Shown in pieces: positions 58,044 through 64,000 of a DNA stretch of 64,000 nt. Every line of letters begins with the position of its first letter. The first letter of the stretch is position 1. Location: contig JAEUKE010000041.1 of the NCBI GenBank assembly GCA_016794345.1, forward strand, positions 42,718-106,717. Direction: 5' to 3'. Source of the stretch: Myxococcales bacterium (GTDB taxonomy: Bacteria > Myxococcota_A > Polyangia > Polyangiales > Polyangiaceae). The translations under genes and the position numbers were made by a program. Below the pieces are notes generated by a model, which saw only the letters and a program-made list of their open reading frames with translations, searched no databases and was not told the DNA's origin.

Positions 58044-58801
58044 TTCCCGCCCTCCGCCAGCCGGCGACCGAAGAGCGGCGCGTCGTCATCCGTCGATGAC
58101 GATTCCTCTGCGTAGCGCGCGAGCAGGGCGTCCGCCCGCACGCGTGCCTCGACTACCGGGACCACCTTGGCGAGTCGGCGCTTCGTCGTGGCGAGCGAGA
58201 GATCGAGCGACCGCGCGACCTCCTCGAGCTCGAGCCCTTCGATGTGGCGCAACACGAACGCGAGCCGACTCTCGGCGTCGAGCCGGTCGAGGATCGCGTA
58301 GAGGCGCCGGACCGCCTCACGCGCCTCGTCGTCGCCGGCGGGAGCCGGCGCGTCAGGCACGTTCCCGTCGTCGGTCAGGAAGAACCACCTTCGGACGCGC
58401 CGTTTGCGGAGCTCCCCGCGGGCCACGCGCATCGCGATACCGATCAAGAACGGTCGCAAGGCTGCCGGGTCGCGCAGGGTGCTCGCGACGCGGAAGAACG
58501 TCAGGAAGACGTCCTGCAGCAGGTCCTCGACCTCGGCCCACGGGCCGAGCGAACGGCGGAGCACGCCGCGGAGCACCGGCGCGTAGACGTCCCAGACCTC
58601 GGCCTGCGCGGCGCCGTCGCCTTCCAGCACGCCGCGGAGCAGGTCGTGTGGCTCACGCTTGGGCGGCGCTTTCCGGATCGGCAGCTGCACGACCGGCGCG
58701 ACGCGGCGTCCCGATGCGCCGTTCGCGAGCGAGGGCCGAACGACGCCTGGTCCGACGGAGCGCAGAGGAGTCTTCGGGAGATCGTGCACGAGAGCGAGCA
58801 C
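58040..58801 (-). CDS. ECF-family sigma factor with N-terminal extension, 253 aa
   Basis: Region 2 includes AEVWDVYAPVLRGVLRRSLG and EVEDLLQDVFLTFFRVA; region 4 reads SRLAFVLRHIEGLELEEVAR and SLDLSLATTKRRLAK. About 50 residues precede region 2 without a known motif. The start is GTG, either 58801 or 58789. Its stop overlaps the FecR-like ATG (ATGA), so sigma and anti-sigma-like proteins are co-translated, as in FecI-FecR pairs. It is divergent from a Ser/Thr kinase gene, the second such pair in the window. Confidence 0.9.
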   Translation of the reverse strand: MLALVHDLPKTPLRSVGPGVVRPSLANGASGRRVAPVVQLPIRKAPPKREPHDLLRGVLEGDGAAQAEVWDVYAPVLRGVLRRSLGPWAEVEDLLQDVFLTFFRVASTLRDPAALRPFLIGIAMRVARGELRKRRVRRWFFLTDDGNVPDAPAPAGDDEAREAVRRLYAILDRLDAESRLAFVLRHIEGLELEEVARSLDLSLATTKRRLAKVVPVVEARVRADALLARYAEESSSTDDDAPLFGRRLAEGGK

Positions 58802-59123
58802 TCGTGGGTAGTGGCGCGCGCCGCGCTGTGCGGCTCACGATTCTTTGGCTGGATGCGCCCGAGTGCAGCCGAATGCCCGAGCACGTGACGTGCCACGCCG
58901 GCGAGTAGCGATTCTCCTGCCATTCCGGAGGCTGCGCCGCCGCCCGCGACGCAGATTGGCGCACACCGTGCCGTGCAGCGGGCCACGTTCGGTCGAATGT
59001 TCGATCTGGCCCACCAGACGTCACGCCGAGTGCGACAGCGGCACACTCATTTCTGCCTCGGTGTGGCGAATCGGTGACAGCTACCTGGCAGAAACTTACC
59101 ATCATCAGCCGTTCGGTCAGCGA
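58802..59123. other. Divergent regulatory region between sigma and kinase genes
   Basis: No gene is seen in these 322 bases. Two short dyads occur: GCACGT-G-ACGTGC at 58881-58893 and TCGAA-TG-TTCGA just before 59010. They may be operators, but short dyads are frequent in GC-rich DNA. No convincing promoter was identified. Confidence 0.4.
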
Positions 59124-60736
<1,613 letters not shown>

Positions 60737-60737
<1 letters not shown>

Positions 60738-63715
60738 TGCTTCGTCAATCGCTCGACTCGCGCGCTTCCCGCCACGACAGACGACGATCCCAAGGCCAGC
60801 CGACGACACGACGCTGGGCGCTCGCGTTGCTCGCGTTGCTCGCGGGGCTCACGTGTCTGCTCCTGGTCCCCCACGTGGCGCACGCCGACGACGTGGCCGA
60901 CGAGGCAGAGCTGCAGTTCTCGCTCGGCGCGGAGAAGTACCAGGCCGGGAGCTTCCAGGAAGCGCTCGCGCACTTCCTCGCGTCCAATCGACTGTCGCCT
61001 AACAAGAACGTCGTCTTCAACATCGCGCGCACGTACGAGCAGCTGAGGCAGTTCCCCGAGGCGTTCCGGTACTATTCGATCGCGCTCGAGGCAGAGGCCG
61101 AAGCGGCCGGCCGCGCACCGATCGAAGCAGCCCTCGCGCGGATCCGCCCTTCGGTCGCGGTGCTTGCGGTCGAGACCAGCCCGCCGGGTGCGACGATCTT
61201 CATCGACAGGAAAGACCTCGGCGCGCGCGGGGCGACGCCCCGTTCGCTCGGGTTCAAGGCCGGCACGTACCGCGTCATCGTGGAGCGCGACGGCTACGAG
61301 CCCAAGGTCATCGAGGGCGTGGTGCTCGAGACCGGCAAGGAGCAGAAGCTCAAGCTGGACCTGGTCCCCATCCTCGGCGAGGTGCTGGTGAGCGGGCTCC
61401 CGGTGCGCGCCGAGGTCCGCGTGAACCGCTCCGACGGCGAGCCGGCTCGCGTCGGACCGGGCACGCTCAGCCTGCCGCCCGGACGGCAGCGGCTCTTCAT
61501 CTCGGCCCAAGGCGCCGAGCCCCTCGACATCGAGGTCGACGTCAAAGCCAATGAGCGAGTCACCGTTCGGCCGACGCTGCGAACCCAGAAGGGCACGCTC
61601 CTCGTCTCGACCGACGTGAAGGGCGCGCTCGTCGAGCTCGACGGCGCGGCGGTGGGCTTCACACCGATCGTCCTCGAATCGCCCATCGGCCAACACAAGC
61701 TCAAGATCTCGCTCTCTGGCTTTCGCCCGATCGAGCGCACGGTCCAGGTCACGCTCGGGAAAGAGCAGCGGCTCGCGTTCGACCTCCTGGGCGGCGAAGA
61801 GGTCACCGCGGTCTCTCGCTTCGCCGAGGCCGTGACCGACGCTCCCTCGAGCGTCACCATCATCGACGGCCGCGAGCTCCGTGCGTTCGGGTACCCGACG
61901 CTGGCCGAGTCGCTGCGCGGCGTGCGCGGCGTCTATCTGTCCGACGACCGCAGCTACACGTCGGTTGGCTTTCGGGGGTTCTCGCGGCTGGGCGACTACG
62001 GGAACAAGGTCCTCATCCTCTACGACGGCCTCGCCGCGAACGACAACATCCTCGGGCAGAGCTTCCCGGGCTTCGAAGGCCTGACCGATCTCGAGGACGT
62101 CGAGCGAATCGAGGTCGTGCGCGGCCCGGGGTCGTCGCTCTACGGCACCGGCGCGTTCTTCGGCGTCGTGAACGTCGTTCGTCACGACGCCGCCCAGCCC
62201 TCCCGCGCGGAGGCCACGCTCTCCACGGCCGAAGGCGCATTCCGAGCGCGAACCATGGGCTACTGGGGCGACGGCAAGGAGAGCGCGATCTGGGGTAGCG
62301 CCTCGGTCGCCCGGTCCGCCGGACGAGACTTCTACTTCAAGGAGTTCGCCGACGAGCCGTCGCTCGGCTTCGCTCGAGACGTCGACGATTTCACGGCGGC
62401 AATGGGCCAGGTTCGTGGATTCTACAAATTCTTCAACGCGCAGGCGTTTTTCCACCAGCGCACCAAGACCCTCCCGACCGGCGAATACGAGACGCTCTTC
62501 GGCGACAAGCGACACGTCTGGATCGACAGGCGCGGCGCGGTCGAGGCCAAGCTCGAGCCCGAGATCACCGACTGGCTCTCGTCGATGACGCGAGCCCACG
62601 GCAACTTCTATTCGTACGAGGCCACCTTCCCGTACGCGGAGATCGACGGGGGCGAGGCGTCGGAGGACTACCTCGGCGTCTGGGCCGGGCTCGAGCAGCG
62701 CTTCATCTTCCGCCCCGCCGATTTCGTGCGCATCACGGTGGGAGGCGAGGGGCAGCGCCATTTCCTCGCGCAGATGAAGGGACAAGACGGATCGGGTGTG
62801 TACCTGCCGGACGATCCGAACCCGTATTGGGTCGGCTCCGGCTACGCCGAGGCTTCGTTCGACATCCTCGGTGTCGCGACGCTCGTCGGCGGCGCGCGCA
62901 TCGACGGCTTCGCGTGGGAGTTCCCCGAGCCGCTCGGAAACGTCTCGCGCTTCAGCGTCAACCCGCGGCTCTCCGGCGTCTTCAAGCCCTACGAGGACGG
63001 AATCCTCAAGGTCATCGCCGGCAAGGCGTTCAAGGCTCCCAGCGTCTACGAGCTCTTCTACCAGGGCGCCGTGCAGCGCCCGAGCCCCGACCTCGAGCCG
63101 GAGGAGGTGTACTCCGGCGAGCTCGAGTTCACGCACCTGTTCTCCAAGGTGATGTCGCTCACCGTCGCGGGCTACGCGAACTACGTGACGAGCCTCATCG
63201 TCGCGCGCGGCGCCGGCTCGGAGGAGGACCCGCTTTTCCTCGTGAACGCGGAGTCGCCGGTGCTCGCGGCCGGGGGTGAAATCGAGGCGCGCCGCACCTG
63301 GAAGGACGGCTGGATGTTCGCGGCGTCCGTGAGCGGCCAGCGGTCGAGCTACATCGGGGACGACACGGGCCTGCGCAACGTGCCGAACTCTCCTTACCTC
63401 ATGGCCTCGGTCCGCGGCGTGGCGCCCATCGTGGGCGACTCCTTGCGGATAGCGTCCCGCGCCACGCTCGAGTCGGGTCGTTACGACCGGAACGAGACGG
63501 CGTCCGACGCGCCCCAGACGCTGACTGACGCCACCGTCATCTGGGACATCACCCTGAACGGCGACGTGCTCGACGGCGTGCTGGGCTACGTCGTGGGCGT
63601 CTACAACGCGGCCGACATGCGGCAGCGCGTGCCCGTCTCGGGGGAGTTCCGGCAGCGCACGATCGAGCAGAACGGTCGCACGTTCCTCGCGTCGATCACC
63701 GCGCGATTGCGCTGA
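60737..63715 (+). CDS. TonB-dependent receptor fused to N-terminal TPR-like and PEGA domains, 992 aa
   Basis: GTG 60737 overlaps the kinase stop by one base. An Arg-rich N-region and signal peptide (cleavage after AHA, residue 50) are followed by a TPR-like part (55-125), a PEGA domain (142-208, VETSPPGATIFIDRKDLGA), a beta linker, a second PEGA (287-350, STDVKGALVELDGAAVG), then a TonB plug (SVTIIDGRELRAFGYPTLAE) and barrel to residue 992. The barrel has the usual LYGTGAFFGVVNVV and receptor strands. An STN signalling domain is absent; the TPR/PEGA part takes its place. It should import an unknown ligand across the outer membrane and may report to the kinase or FecR protein. Confidence 0.92.
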
Positions 63716-63797
63716 GCGCGTGCGGCGGGTGGACGTGCGCGCGTCCACGCGGATCCGTCCACTTCTCAATCGTGTGCACCGCACTATCGTGATGTGC

Positions 63798-64000
63798 ATG
63801 GAACGGCACTGGAGCGCGACGGGGCTCCTCTTGGCGGCAAGCTTTCTTGCGGCGTGTGAGAGCGAGGTCCGGATCGAAGACGGCGACGGCGACGGCGGCG
63901 CCGCGCAATCAACGACGGGGGCGGCGCCGACCGGCGCGGGCGGAGGCGCGGCCGAGAGCGGCGTGCCCTACACGCAGCAGGTCGAGGACGCGTGCCGTGA
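63798..64000 (+). CDS. Lipoprotein, 5' part only
   Basis: ATG 63798 (ATG 63792 is in frame upstream) opens a frame that continues past the window end. The first 67 residues are a lipoprotein signal ending FLAAC, an acidic Asp/Gly stretch and a Gly/Ala linker before EDACR. It is the usual myxobacterial surface-lipoprotein start; the domain lies outside the window. It is 82 bp after the receptor gene. Confidence 0.75.
   Translation, partial: MERHWSATGLLLAASFLAACESEVRIEDGDGDGGAAQSTTGAAPTGAGGGAAESGVPYTQQVEDACR

Noticed and set aside
58881..58893. 13-bp palindrome GCACGT-G-ACGTGC as a firm operator
   Set aside because: Too short for the GC content; kept only as a note on the intergenic region.

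Overview
The window is a GC-rich chromosomal segment (high G/C in third codon positions throughout) that looks like a myxobacterium, probably of the Polyangiales/Sorangiineae side of the Myxococcota. This is an inference from gene content: very many predicted lipoproteins with Ser/Gly-rich linkers, DUF4215-type cysteine-rich repeats, two Ser/Thr protein kinases, two ECF sigma factors, an AcoR-like sigma-54 activator and an uncharacterised MoxR/DUF58/vWA operon. No rRNA, tRNA or CRISPR array was seen. Gene starts are often GTG, TTG or CTG, and stop/start overlaps of the form NTGA are common.

Layout. 1-4.0 kb: a truncated cysteine-rich lipoprotein gene, then a sphingosine-1-phosphate-lyase-like PLP enzyme coupled to a TetR regulator behind a tandem operator. 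4.0-11.2 kb: a leftward run of aldehyde dehydrogenase, DUF779, PQQ sugar dehydrogenase, dienoyl-CoA isomerase-like protein and SMP-30 lactonase, headed by a sigma-54 promoter and facing an AcoR-like activator. 11.2-12.6 kb: two tandem paralogous lipoproteins. 12.6-14.6 kb: a dead IS110-type element with a bridge-RNA-like hairpin, followed by a long imperfect inverted repeat. 14.6-18.1 kb: a 14-repeat FG-GAP lipoprotein and a decayed stretch. 18.1-22.6 kb: small lipoproteins and mannose-6-phosphate isomerase.

22.6-31.4 kb: a five-gene leftward operon (coiled-coil membrane protein, MoxR ATPase, DUF58, two vWA membrane proteins). 31.7-38.2 kb: a response regulator with a histone-H1-like tail, a DUF4230 protein, a SnoaL-like lipoprotein, and a head-to-head ECF sigma/STAND-like kinase pair. 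38.3-48.9 kb: membrane and metabolic genes (COG2907 flavoprotein plus cytochrome P450, LOG-like, PhzF, LysR with a HAD-family dehalogenase, two unknowns). 49.2-51.4 kb: groES-groEL under a CIRCE operator with a clear terminator. 51.4-51.7 kb: a scar joining pieces of an AhpD-like and a DUF1428 gene.

51.7-64 kb: surface and signalling genes. A seven-repeat cysteine-rich LamG lipoprotein is followed by a leftward overlapping operon (ECF sigma, FecR/TPR anti-sigma-like protein, barrel-like protein, Cys-rich lipoprotein). Facing it is a rightward pair, a transmembrane Ser/Thr kinase and a PEGA-TonB receptor fusion. Together they resemble a remodelled FecI-FecR-FecA surface-signalling system and are the best candidate for an undescribed arrangement here.
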